Assembly: GCA_038239345.1 (NCBI GenBank) | Contig: JBBSEX010000046.1 | Location: forward strand, 1-21,833 | Origin: JBBSEX01 sp038239345 | Lineage (GTDB): Bacteria; Acidobacteriota; Terriglobia; Bryobacterales; Bryobacteraceae | Reading direction: 5' to 3' | Length of the DNA stretch: 21,833 bases | Translations under genes and position numbers: made by a program | Shown: one piece after another, positions 7,357 through 15,674 of the stretch | How positions within the stretch are numbered: position 1 is the stretch's first letter | Layout: each line of letters starts with the position of its first letter | The notes under the pieces: model-generated | The model's input: the letters and a program-made list of their open reading frames with translations, nothing else | What the model was told of the DNA's origin: nothing | Databases searched by the model: none

Positions 7357-10045
7357 TTTTGTTTAACCACTCCCCATTCCCGCCACTTTCATCCATTTTC
7401 CAGTGCTGTAGCCTAAAGAGCAGACCAGACTGACCTGATATCGCCTCGGGCATGGTTACGTCAACTTGGCGGCTCTGAGCCGCAAAAGGAGAACCGGACT
7501 TAGGCCACACAAACTCGCACCACGTTGTACTATCGCCTTGGACGTACCAACACTCGCCACATAACAACCACTTGCAAAGGTCAGCTTTTACTTTTCCGGT
7601 CGCAAAGCTGTTAGGATTCTCCATAACTAGCGGAACGAAGAGATAGTGCTCAATTAGGTAAAGCGGATGCTGCGCCGCCGTGTAGTAGGGAGAGACGTAT
7701 GTCGAACGGGAATTCACCCACCAAGTCCTTATCTTTGAACCGCAGTTATCCTCTGCCGCCGTAATGATCGCGGAAATAAGCGGTCCGGGATCCAGTCCGT
7801 AGAAGCGGAAGCCATTTGGCATCTGAATGTGCGCTTCTTGTACTGTAAATCGGTCCACTTCAAGGGAACTACGAATGGTTGCGGCACTCGTGTGCGGACA
7901 GTCGTCCAATCTCGCTCCGTTCGTCAGCTCGTCCTTTATGCAGTAGAAGCTATCGAAGGTGGCGATACGAAGCTCGGCTGTGCAAGCGACAGCACACTTC
8001 TCGTGAAAGACCCGAACCGGAAGCATGTGAGCTTTCTCCTTTCCCTGCTTTACCTGCTCAAGATCGCTCAGGATTCCGGTGAGCAGAGAGTGGTAGTACT
8101 GATCACGAGCTCGCAGTAGCTGGTCGTATGCGCCGTTGAAGATCTCCGGTTCGTACGTATGGGTTAAAAGTTTTGCCGGGCCGGTTTCAAAATACTCCGA
8201 TAGCCGCAGCAGCAAAGGCGGGGACAGATACCGCTTCAGATGCTGCAGCTGCATCGCAGGATCTAGTGTGACGAACGCTTGCGACAAGTATCGTTCGAAC
8301 GAATGTGGTCTGAACCGAAATCTATAGTTGGGACGGCCCAGAGGTGTCTCAACAAGACGACCGGTATCCGTCGTAAGGTCCGCGACGGGTACAATGCGGT
8401 CAACATCCGGTACGCCCCAGGTTGCGCCCAGGATAGCCTGTTTGTCATTAGAATGCAGGCTGCTTGCAAAGGCAATAACGATTTCCAGGCAGCGTCGGCG
8501 ATCGCGGGCGACATTTTCGGTAACGTCAGCCAAGCCCTTAGGCAGCAGTTCTAAAAACCACTTTTGCTGCCGAACCGATTGCCGTATACGGTGGTCGCCT
8601 GTGAGCACGTCGAGCAGAGTTGCTGCGGGAGACGGTAACGTCATAGTGGTAACACCATCCAAATCCACAGTTCTGAGTCCAACTGGCGGAGATTGGTGCG
8701 CTTCCTCCGTTATGTCTGTCCACTTCGACCCGACATACAGCGGAGTGTCCTTATATCGGGCATAATCTGGATGGCTGGCCTCGGGGAAGAGGTACGGCGC
8801 ATAACCATAGAGAGCCGCACCGGCTAAGCGGACCGTGTGGACAGGAAAGAGGTGGTATATATGCGGGAATAGAGCACCGTTGCAGTCCGCTTCTGAAATC
8901 TGTCGATCACCCCTGACCTGCGCAGCAAGGCGGTCATACACCTCCGATTGAAACGCTGTGGCAGTGACGCGATTCATCTCTTCTTGCAGGAAAGCCTGAA
9001 AAGCCGGGGTCCACAGGTTGCGATGAATAGATTGCCAATCATTCCACAATGCGTCAATACAGCCATGCGCTGTCGTATCGGCGGTGAGCGCTATTTGCAG
9101 AAAATGTATTCGGTCCGCAGTGGCGATCGGGTATGCAATCACGAACTGACGTTTCTCAGGATCGCCAGATAGCCCTTTATCGCCAGATAGCCCTTTCATG
9201 ATCGGGTCAACCAGGGCGGCATAAAATCGATATGGGAGCTCCTCGTTGATGTTCTCGGTTCGTTTGGGCAGTTTGCAGTATCGCTCATCGAAAAAGTCTG
9301 CTCTACCGACCTTGTGAGGTGCAAGATTACCGTCTGCGAGATTCAGGCACAGCCCTTCAATAGTTACCGGATAGCCAAGCAATGTTTTGGATGCTGCTAC
9401 GGCGACATTAGGGTGTTGATCGCTGCGAAAGTCTAGTTCAATAACACAAAACGGGTCTGACCAATCCTTAGCTGCTGGTGGAGGAAAAGAACTGGCGGGT
9501 CGGGCAGATGTATTCCGTGCACGAACGAAGCAACCCCAGGTGTCCCACTCCTCCAAGATTGGTAGCAGACTGAGAAACGTAAGAGCAGCCTGCCGGGGTA
9601 CTTTGTGCTCCGGATCTAGAAACCAACTCTGAAGTTCCTGTTGATGAGCATCTGGAACCCCGTCATACCACGCAGTGTTAATTAGATATTCAAGGTAGAC
9701 ATCCTTGTACGAAGAAGACCATTCGGAAAATGGAGGCGGCTGCGGGATAAAAATACGGTCATCGTCTCCTTGCAGTTGTGGATAAGAGCGAATCTCGAAG
9801 AGCTTTGAGTGCGCCGGCTGAAGCACCGCTTCGACCGCCTGCCGGAAAGTACTCAGGAGGCTGCGGATCTGGTATCGATGCAGACCTTCCCCCTCGGTCC
9901 GTGATCTCACCTGAATGGCAGTCGGATCCTCCGCGAAGAACTGCCACCGCTTGTGTCTGGCATTGTAGAAGATCAGATCGAAGCGATCAATGCGCCATGG
10001 CGTGGACCGACCGGTCTTCTCCGTATCAGTGCTACTATTCGCCAT
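7325..10045 (-). CDS. 906-aa cytosolic protein of unknown family, possibly a divergent histidine-kinase-like sensor
   Basis: First gene of the cassette operon, with ATG at 10045 and a GGTGAAG purine stretch upstream; no TM segment or signal peptide. Residues 1-400 look like sensory alpha/beta regions with a GAF-like feel around 270-340 followed by a long helix (345-380). Two weak resemblances to histidine kinases occur in the right order: H652 in YYHSLLTGILSDLEQV, resembling an H-box helix, and residues about 815-850 (ATGKVKADLCKWLL, then CGECWYVQGD, then EFVWP), resembling the final G-box and last strands of a GHKL ATPase. A true N-box is not clear (perhaps AAEDN at 763-767). Its neighbours are two receiver proteins that otherwise lack a local kinase, which is why I raise this. 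The gene is real by length and operon context; the function is speculative. Confidence 0.78.
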   Translation of the reverse strand: MANSSTDTEKTGRSTPWRIDRFDLIFYNARHKRWQFFAEDPTAIQVRSRTEGEGLHRYQIRSLLSTFRQAVEAVLQPAHSKLFEIRSYPQLQGDDDRIFIPQPPPFSEWSSSYKDVYLEYLINTAWYDGVPDAHQQELQSWFLDPEHKVPRQAALTFLSLLPILEEWDTWGCFVRARNTSARPASSFPPPAAKDWSDPFCVIELDFRSDQHPNVAVAASKTLLGYPVTIEGLCLNLADGNLAPHKVGRADFFDERYCKLPKRTENINEELPYRFYAALVDPIMKGLSGDKGLSGDPEKRQFVIAYPIATADRIHFLQIALTADTTAHGCIDALWNDWQSIHRNLWTPAFQAFLQEEMNRVTATAFQSEVYDRLAAQVRGDRQISEADCNGALFPHIYHLFPVHTVRLAGAALYGYAPYLFPEASHPDYARYKDTPLYVGSKWTDITEEAHQSPPVGLRTVDLDGVTTMTLPSPAATLLDVLTGDHRIRQSVRQQKWFLELLPKGLADVTENVARDRRRCLEIVIAFASSLHSNDKQAILGATWGVPDVDRIVPVADLTTDTGRLVETPLGRPNYRFRFRPHSFERYLSQAFVTLDPAMQLQHLKRYLSPPLLLRLSEYFETGPAKLLTHTYEPEIFNGAYDQLLRARDQYYHSLLTGILSDLEQVKQGKEKAHMLPVRVFHEKCAVACTAELRIATFDSFYCIKDELTNGARLDDCPHTSAATIRSSLEVDRFTVQEAHIQMPNGFRFYGLDPGPLISAIITAAEDNCGSKIRTWWVNSRSTYVSPYYTAAQHPLYLIEHYLFVPLVMENPNSFATGKVKADLCKWLLCGECWYVQGDSTTWCEFVWPKSGSPFAAQSRQVDVTMPEAISGQSGLLFRLQHWKMDESGGNGEWLNKNGDTHNRLSA
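9161..9196 (-). repeat. Perfect 18-bp tandem duplication inside the 906-aa gene
   Basis: ATCGCCAGATAGCCCTTT occurs twice in a row (9161-9178 and 9179-9196). On the coding strand it duplicates six residues, giving KGLSGDKGLSGD at about residues 284-295. The frame is preserved. It sits in a loop-like, Gly/Asp-rich spot and looks like a recent slippage event. Confidence 0.95.
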
Positions 10046-10117
10046 GTCGCTTCACCCCAGGACACCCCCGTTCCAGTTCGCCGAGCGTACTGCTCCAAAC
10101 TGCTTGATGGAAGGAAG

Positions 10118-10145
10118 ATTATATACGAATGCGCGGGAACGTGAA
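10118..10145 (-). promoter_or_regulatory. Sigma70-type promoter for the five-gene receiver cassette
   Basis: On the minus strand, TTCACG (10140-10145) and a perfect TATAAT (10118-10123) are separated by 16 bases. Transcription would start near 10110, leaving a leader of about 65 bases before the ATG at 10045. It lies in the 199-base gap between the methyltransferase stop and the 906-aa gene, the only sizeable gap upstream of this operon. Confidence 0.6.
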
Positions 10146-10227
10146 GGCAAGCGAGCTGTTAACGAAGGCCGATCAATGCCGATCATCGGAGGGAATCCCG
10201 CGCGGGAGAGGCGTAACCACGAATCCA

Positions 10228-10262
10228 TTCCCGTCTTCCGTTCGTCATGGAGTAGACGGGAA
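10228..10262 (-). terminator. Hairpin at the end of the methyltransferase gene
   Basis: A 9-bp perfect stem, TTCCCGTCT (10228-10236) with AGACGGGAA (10254-10262), encloses a 17-base loop that contains the methyltransferase stop codon. No T-tract follows on the minus strand, so it is not a classic intrinsic terminator. It could stabilise the 3' end of the transcript or act with Rho. Confidence 0.4.
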
Positions 10263-11078
10263 GTTAAATACGCAAACTCGGTGCGCGTCTCGCTTTTTTG
10301 TAGTCGGCCACGGATGAGCTGGAGCGCTCGGGCACCATGGAAAAGCGTGGCGTAATCTGCATCCGGCCGTTTGCGCTGCGTCGGCGAGGGCTTCTCTCGA
10401 ATGCAGCCAATACCGTTCCCGGATCTCGCGGCCAGCAATTTCGTAAATCATGGAAACCGTACAAGTAGACGGCTCCGGTTCCGTGCGTATTCGAACGTGT
10501 AACTTTTTATCTAAAAGCCCGCAGTCCTCGGCCGCCGCGGCGGGCATCATCTGAGGCGAAGCGCAGTCTGAAATGAGCAGCGCATCAGGAGCCATGATCC
10601 CTTTCAGCATCCGAAGCAGCGCGACAATATCAGCGACGGTTAAGAGGTTCAAAAAATTGAAGTGGCCGACAGCTAAAGTAAAGGGACGATATCGGCTCAA
10701 GCAGGATGAGGGGAAACGGACGTCGCTGGCGGTGACATGAATGCGGGACTGAAACGCACTCGTGCTGATGCGGTGGCGAGCCCTCTTCACCATGCTCTTA
10801 CTCACGTCCGTGCCGATGACCATAAAACCGGCCGAAGCCCACGGTTCCAGATACCGTCCTGTTCCGCAGCCTAAATCGAGCAGCCGTGGCCGTTTCGCAG
10901 ATTGGTAATTGACCTTATATTGAAGGCGCTCCTCGATCAAAAGCCGCCACTGCCGCACTGCCTCGTCGGCATCGACCTCCGGATACAAGTCGTCATAGAA
11001 CGGCGAAACAGCCTCGTAAAAACCCGCATTTTGGTTTTCCGCCGTTACCGGTAGGGGGAGTCCGTTCAAGCGTTTCAC
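10245..11078 (-). CDS. Class I SAM-dependent methyltransferase
   Basis: Predicted 277-aa cytosolic enzyme and last gene of the peptide operon. Motif I, LLDLGCGTG, is at residues 66-74, with the adenosine-ribose acidic residue D91 in GTDVS; FYEAVSPFYDDLYP (20-33) is the N-terminal helix common in small-molecule and peptide methyltransferases of the Methyltransf_11/25 type. I place the start at the GTG at 11078 because it overlaps the permease stop as GTGA. An upstream in-frame start at 11165 would run 88 bases into the permease gene. Because it is coupled to an operon with a radical SAM enzyme and a small peptide, it plausibly methylates the peptide product. The substrate cannot be read from sequence. 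Confidence 0.85.
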   Translation of the reverse strand: MKRLNGLPLPVTAENQNAGFYEAVSPFYDDLYPEVDADEAVRQWRLLIEERLQYKVNYQSAKRPRLLDLGCGTGRYLEPWASAGFMVIGTDVSKSMVKRARHRISTSAFQSRIHVTASDVRFPSSCLSRYRPFTLAVGHFNFLNLLTVADIVALLRMLKGIMAPDALLISDCASPQMMPAAAAEDCGLLDKKLHVRIRTEPEPSTCTVSMIYEIAGREIRERYWLHSREALADAAQTAGCRLRHAFPWCPSAPAHPWPTTKKRDAHRVCVFNFPSTP

Positions 11079-11872
11079 GACCTTTGCTGAGCTGACCGGG
11101 CCAGTAGTTGTAGCGAAGCCAACGTCGCCGTGATCGCAAAACACGTTGTAATTACGATCCACCACGCTGTTGAAAAATAGCTGAGGCCATCCGACAGCAT
11201 TCCTCCCCAGGTGGGCGCCGGAGCGGGGAGGCTAAGGCCGAGGAACGCAAGCCCCGTCTCTAGGGTGAGCACTTCGATGGCAGAATATGCGGCTAGGGTG
11301 AGCAATGTAGTCCGTAGATTGGGGATGATCTCCCGCGCCAGGATCGTCAGCCGCGAATAGCCCTGTGCTTGTGCGGCAAAGACAAAGTCGGAATCCCTCA
11401 GGCGCACGATTTCTCCACGGATTACACGCGCTGCGCCGACCCAATTAAGCATTCCGATTGTGAATATCAAAGACAACGTGCTGACTCCCGTTATCGAGAT
11501 GAGCAGTACCACAAAAATGACGAATGGAACGCTCCAGAGGAGGTCAATTCCAATACCAACGAACGCGTCAACCACGCCGCCGATGTAGCCGGCGAGAGCC
11601 CCCAAAACAGTAGCGATCAACAGGCTGACTACCGTTGCGCCAACTACCACGAGCAGGGTCGATCGTCCAGCGTGCAACACTCGGGAAATTACATCTCTGC
11701 CTAACTCGTCTGTACCCGCTAAATGTGTGCGTGTGGGCGCAGACAGCGTAGCGACGAGGTCCGGCGTGACGGGGTCAGCCAGCGGCAACGCGTCTACACC
11801 ACTAGTTAAGAGGACGAGCAACAATAGCCAGAGTGCGGCTACGCGCGACGTAAGTTGACGGTTTTTATGCAT
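11075..11872 (-). CDS. Dipeptide/oligopeptide ABC transporter permease, DppC/OppC type
   Basis: Predicted 265-aa inner-membrane permease. An N-terminal TM segment is followed by HLAGTDELGRDVISR, the family's conserved GTDxLGRD block, then five or so TM segments. The cytosolic EAA loop is visible as AQAQGYSRLTILAREIIPN and contacts the ATPase. The LGLSLPAPAPTWGGML stretch is also typical of DppC. The ATG at 11872 lies within the last codons of the upstream permease gene (8-base overlap), and its TGA overlaps the methyltransferase GTG. It pairs with the DppB-like permease to form the channel of an importer. Confidence 0.92.
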   Translation of the reverse strand: MHKNRQLTSRVAALWLLLLVLLTSGVDALPLADPVTPDLVATLSAPTRTHLAGTDELGRDVISRVLHAGRSTLLVVVGATVVSLLIATVLGALAGYIGGVVDAFVGIGIDLLWSVPFVIFVVLLISITGVSTLSLIFTIGMLNWVGAARVIRGEIVRLRDSDFVFAAQAQGYSRLTILAREIIPNLRTTLLTLAAYSAIEVLTLETGLAFLGLSLPAPAPTWGGMLSDGLSYFSTAWWIVITTCFAITATLASLQLLARSAQQRS

Positions 11873-12794
11873 GGCGCCTCCGCAACTTTGGATCGATGAC
11901 CTGCTGGGCGACGTCCAGCACGGCAGACACGATCGAGATCATCATCGCGAACAGTAGGCAAATGGCTGCCAGCACGGTGAGGTCCTTGTTTCGGATGGCG
12001 TCATACGTCAGCGTGCCGATACCGCCGATGCCGAATGCCACCTCAACAAAGAAAGTTCCCGTTGCGAAGTACGCCAAGCCATTGGCGATCGCCGATACGG
12101 GAGCACTGATTGCATTAAGAGACGCTTCCCTCAACAGCAACGTCGCGTTACCGAAACCATGTGCCCGCGCACGGGACACATATTCTGATTGCATAGCGAC
12201 GTCCAAAGCATCGTTAAATAGTCGTGAAACAAGAGCCGTGGGATAAGCCGCCAATACAAACGCGGCCGCGAACCAGCAGCGAGCTCTTTCAGGATTGAAC
12301 ACGGCCGGCAGAAAGTCGATCGAGCCTGCCAGAATCGTAAGCGTCAGGATCGCAAGGACGTATGGCGGGGCTGCTGCCGCGCCGCTCCATAACACACGCA
12401 GCAGCTTATCTACCCGGTCGAATGCGGTGATACGCAAAACAAGAGGGACACATACACCAAACACTATTAGCACTACAAGCGAATACGCGATCAGAAGCAA
12501 GGTTTGGTCCACTCGCTCGCCGAGAAGGTCGGCAACAGGCCTTCGCGCTGTAAGCGAAACGCCAAAGTCTAGCGTCACCATTTTTCTCGAAAACCGCCCG
12601 AACTGTACCAGCACCGGATCATCGAGTCCGGCCGTCTTCCGGAACTCGGCAACCGTCTCGGCCGTAGCGCGAGGACCAAGAATCATGCGAGCGGGATCGC
12701 CGGGCATGCGATAGATTGCAAAAAAGGCAATGGTCAGAATCAGAATGAGCCCGACCGCAAGCATGAACAGCCGCTTTCCGATGCGCTTAACCAT
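11865..12794 (-). CDS. Dipeptide/oligopeptide ABC transporter permease, DppB/OppB type
   Basis: Predicted 309-aa inner-membrane permease. The N-terminus KRIGKRLFMLAVGL leads into TM1 and then RMPGDPARMILGPRA, the DppB PGDP block. Further family marks are LDFGVSL, five more TM segments and the EAA loop YVSRARAHGFGNATLLLREA. I prefer the ATG at 12794, 14 bases after the binding-protein stop. A GTG at 12827 would add 11 residues and overlap the upstream gene. The product is the usual length for the family. It forms the transport pore together with the DppC-like protein. Confidence 0.92.
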   Translation of the reverse strand: MVKRIGKRLFMLAVGLILILTIAFFAIYRMPGDPARMILGPRATAETVAEFRKTAGLDDPVLVQFGRFSRKMVTLDFGVSLTARRPVADLLGERVDQTLLLIAYSLVVLIVFGVCVPLVLRITAFDRVDKLLRVLWSGAAAAPPYVLAILTLTILAGSIDFLPAVFNPERARCWFAAAFVLAAYPTALVSRLFNDALDVAMQSEYVSRARAHGFGNATLLLREASLNAISAPVSAIANGLAYFATGTFFVEVAFGIGGIGTLTYDAIRNKDLTVLAAICLLFAMMISIVSAVLDVAQQVIDPKLRRRHA

Positions 12795-12808
12795 TGCTGT
12801 AATGCCGG

Positions 12809-14386
12809 TTACTGGCGCTTCTCCCACTGCGGAACGATGCCGTATGCCGTACGGGCCTGACCTCGGAATAGACTTGTGACAATCGCGGTTCTATCAATGC
12901 TGTCGGAGACCTTGCGCCGAAGTCCGGCATCCGTTCCCCACGGACTCACGTCCATTCGAAAACACAGAAACTTCAAATTATTGAGCGGCACAATACTGAC
13001 CCGATATTTGCTATATGCGGGCCGCAGGTGGCCAGCGGTGTCAAGAATCTCGTTGTAGAGCGCAAGAGGGACATTGAGGATATCGAGATCGCCGTGCTGA
13101 AATGCCGTGAGCATGGTATTCACCTCCTTCATAATTCGGATGGAGAGATTCTTCGATTTCGGCAGCGACGTGCCGTCTTCAGCCTTAGCCCAGTAGGAAG
13201 GATTTGAAGTAAACACGGCCACCGTTCCGTCCCAACTCTTCAGAATGAAGGGGCCTGTGCCGACACTGGCCTTTGCAAAATCATACTTGGCCGGCAGTTC
13301 TGATGGAAGTATAGAAGCTGCCGGTGCCAGAAGCCAGTTCAGCATTGTAGGAAATGGCTCTTTGAGATCGATTACGAATCTGCTCGGGCTCTCTGCGCGA
13401 AACCCGACTACTTCGGACGCCTTCGCGGCCTTATACTCATCTACCCCTTTGACGTGATCAAAAATGTAGGCGTATGGCGAGTTCTGCTTCAGCAAACGCT
13501 CAAAGCTTGCCTTGACATCTTTCGAATCCAGTTCGCCCCCCCCATTGTGGAACTTGACTCCTTGCCGCAATGTGAACGTTAGCCGGTCCATTCGTGGCGA
13601 AAAGGTCCATGACGACGCTAGTGCCGGAACAACCGAGAGCTTCTCATCCATGGCGACTAAGCCCTCATAGCTTTGCGTGGCTACGTGCTTGCTGGCAAGG
13701 TCATAAACGAGTGCTGGATCAAGGGTTTGCAACTCCACGTTGCTGGCTGCCCGAATGCTGTCGCGGCTCACATGGCGATAATCGTAATACTGATATGCGT
13801 TGCTGCGGAAGCCCTCTGCACCTGGCGCGAGAAGAAAAATTTCGTTATTGGAATACAAGGGCACCCATGGGAGGTCGTTCATCAGGATTCGTTCTGCATT
13901 CTGAAATCCGGCCTGTTTCGCTCCATTCGTCGGTGCCAGGAGCCCGGACAGGTAAGCATTGTCGAAAAGCGTTGTATGGTATTTCGCCATGCGGAAACCA
14001 GCTTTGGAATAGAAGTCTGTTAAGAATCCCTCCGGGTCAGGATAGTCCACATACCACAGCGCAAGCGCACTCTGATACGCTCCAGAACCCACCCGGTCGT
14101 AAAACACAGAATTGGCGACGGGGTCAAGCTTTACAGGAACACCGGCTTTCCGAAGCTGAGCCTGAATCACTTGGGCTACAGCGCTCTTTTCCGCTGGCTC
14201 CTCCTCTGTGTTGTACATGATCGTCAGCTCCGGTGCCGTTGCTGCTGGCGGCGTTCGCGAAGTACACGCTACCTGAAGCGGTAGGTAGAGAAGTGCAACC
14301 ATCGTTGCGAGAACGGCAGGAGTATTAGTAACGAAGCAGCGGATGTTGCGCGACAGTGCTCGACTGCTGCAAAATGACAAGATCAT
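12809..14386 (-). CDS. Circularly permuted SBP_bac_5-type peptide-binding lipoprotein
   Basis: Predicted 525-aa periplasmic substrate-binding lipoprotein for the adjacent importer. An Arg-containing n-region and hydrophobic stretch end at QVAC, making Cys41 the likely lipid site, although Gln at -3 is not ideal. What follows is in the wrong order. Residues about 52-205 are the family's C-terminal lobe (IQAQLRKAGVPVKL, then LWYVDYPDPEGFL, then AERILMNDLPWVPLYSN). Residues about 212-520 are its N-terminal lobe (TLDPALVYDLAS, then YEGLVAMD, then VVPALASSW, then LRQGVKFHNGGGELDSKDV, then VGTGPFILKSW, then LRRKVSDSIDRTAIV). The total length is normal, so this is a permutation, not a fusion. The ATG at 14386 lies 62 bases inside the radical SAM gene; an ATG at 14302 is an alternative start but would leave a 12-residue uncharged signal. 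Confidence 0.88.
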   Translation of the reverse strand: MILSFCSSRALSRNIRCFVTNTPAVLATMVALLYLPLQVACTSRTPPAATAPELTIMYNTEEEPAEKSAVAQVIQAQLRKAGVPVKLDPVANSVFYDRVGSGAYQSALALWYVDYPDPEGFLTDFYSKAGFRMAKYHTTLFDNAYLSGLLAPTNGAKQAGFQNAERILMNDLPWVPLYSNNEIFLLAPGAEGFRSNAYQYYDYRHVSRDSIRAASNVELQTLDPALVYDLASKHVATQSYEGLVAMDEKLSVVPALASSWTFSPRMDRLTFTLRQGVKFHNGGGELDSKDVKASFERLLKQNSPYAYIFDHVKGVDEYKAAKASEVVGFRAESPSRFVIDLKEPFPTMLNWLLAPAASILPSELPAKYDFAKASVGTGPFILKSWDGTVAVFTSNPSYWAKAEDGTSLPKSKNLSIRIMKEVNTMLTAFQHGDLDILNVPLALYNEILDTAGHLRPAYSKYRVSIVPLNNLKFLCFRMDVSPWGTDAGLRRKVSDSIDRTAIVTSLFRGQARTAYGIVPQWEKRQ

Positions 14387-15674
14387 CACTCGACTTATCG
14401 CACAGCCGGGGTTGTGATGACAGTTTTCGTTCTTTTTCGAGGAAGGCATTCTCGGCCCCGTTCCAACCCCCAAAACAGTTCGCCCAACACGCACGGTGCT
14501 CGCAATCATGGCCTTGCCTGGACTGCAGAACGCGAGCGAAATGGCTGCCAGTGCCCATCGCACGGTCAAACAGAATGCCGATTTGCTCCTGCCCGAGAAA
14601 GCCGACGGCGTACTGATCCGGGTCAGGAGCTTGAAGGAAATGCATGTGGGCCAAGTACGCTCCGGTGTATGTGATCCGAGCCAATCGCCAAGCCTGTAAT
14701 GGGAAGAGCTCACAAGTAATGACGAGCGTGTTTCCGCCTATCGGCAGTTCAACATAAACCGTCTGGTTCTCGTCTTCCCGCAAATCACACCAGCTAAACA
14801 CTCCAGCGGAAACCGCTTCCAGCAGATAAATACCAAGCAATTCAATCGATACATTCACCCCCTGGCCATTGAGCGGTCCGGCGAGAGTACGCTTCAGTTG
14901 TTCGATGAAGTCCAGAATACCCACGGCCTTGAGCGGTGTGATCGAGCTGTACGGAGGAGGCTGAATCGGTTGAATTTGATAGTACTTAATGCTGGGAGCC
15001 AGAAAGCAAAGAAGGTCTAGAATACCCCTCCCGTTATCCCACCGGAGTACAGATACGGCAGTTGAACGCACTGGGGTTAGCTCACGATTGACCCACTCCA
15101 GTGCTTCCAGCGCCAGCCGGTGTGTACCTGAGATACCGCGGAACGAATCGTGTTGGTTTGCGTCAGCGCTATCGATTGAGATATCGATGTAGTTTAGCCA
15201 GCCTTTTGCCGCCGCCAGCTGGAGGTGGTCGCGGTAGCGCCAAATGTGGCGCCCATTGGTGACGATGCCAGTGATATAGTCCCGATCAATGGTTGGACCG
15301 GTCGCTTCAAGTAACGAGAACAGCCGTTCAGCATTGAGGAACGGTTCTTTGCCTGCGAAGGACAAAACACGCAAAGAAAGATCTTCCGAAGCTCCGTGAA
15401 TAGCATCTCGAAGGAATCCTTCAGACACCAAGGGCTTACGAATTGAGATCTGGGGATTGTAATAGCACATCCCCGTACACTTAAGGTCGCACGCCCCGGT
15501 CGTGTCTATGGTGAGATATGTCAGTTGGCGGCGTGCGCGGACTGCTTCCGCAAACGATTCAAAGGTTGCGGTTTGTTTAGCGAGGTCCCGCCAAAACGGC
15601 AGCAAAAAAGCGCTCGGCTGAGATGCTGCTGCCTGGGTTAGGCCGGTTACGAGATCGCTGGCGGCCGTTATCAC
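14325..15674 (-). CDS. Radical SAM peptide-modifying enzyme with CX3CX3C motif and SPASM/twitch-like C-terminus
   Basis: Predicted 449-aa cytosolic enzyme that would use a [4Fe-4S] cluster and S-adenosylmethionine to start radical chemistry, probably on the small peptide encoded just upstream. The cluster motif reads C62-DLK-C66-TGM-C70-YY, which is CX3CX3C rather than the canonical CX3CX2C. The SAM-binding GGEP motif appears as AGKEP (107-111). Further barrel strands are visible (ITGIVTNG, YIDISIDS, YYQIQPIQ). The C-terminus holds C296, C321, C391-x4-C396-x3-C400-FGG and C425, consistent with SPASM or twitch auxiliary clusters as in RiPP maturases. The GTG start overlaps the peptide's TGA as GTGA, so translation is coupled. 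The radical SAM call is firm; the exact reaction is unknown. Confidence 0.88.
   Translation of the reverse strand: MITAASDLVTGLTQAAASQPSAFLLPFWRDLAKQTATFESFAEAVRARRQLTYLTIDTTGACDLKCTGMCYYNPQISIRKPLVSEGFLRDAIHGASEDLSLRVLSFAGKEPFLNAERLFSLLEATGPTIDRDYITGIVTNGRHIWRYRDHLQLAAAKGWLNYIDISIDSADANQHDSFRGISGTHRLALEALEWVNRELTPVRSTAVSVLRWDNGRGILDLLCFLAPSIKYYQIQPIQPPPYSSITPLKAVGILDFIEQLKRTLAGPLNGQGVNVSIELLGIYLLEAVSAGVFSWCDLREDENQTVYVELPIGGNTLVITCELFPLQAWRLARITYTGAYLAHMHFLQAPDPDQYAVGFLGQEQIGILFDRAMGTGSHFARVLQSRQGHDCEHRACWANCFGGWNGAENAFLEKERKLSSQPRLCDKSSDDLVILQQSSTVAQHPLLRY

Noticed and set aside
13594..14220. 208-codon plus-strand frame
   Set aside because: Antisense shadow of the binding-protein gene with no coding features of its own.
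12809..14386. Fusion of two different binding proteins or a frameshifted pair
   Set aside because: Each lobe occurs once, the frame is continuous, and the total length equals one normal protein, so a circular permutation explains it better.
14387..14713. 109-residue N-terminal extension of the binding-protein frame
   Set aside because: It overlaps the Cys-rich 3' part of the radical SAM gene, is not protein-like, and would bury the lipoprotein signal.
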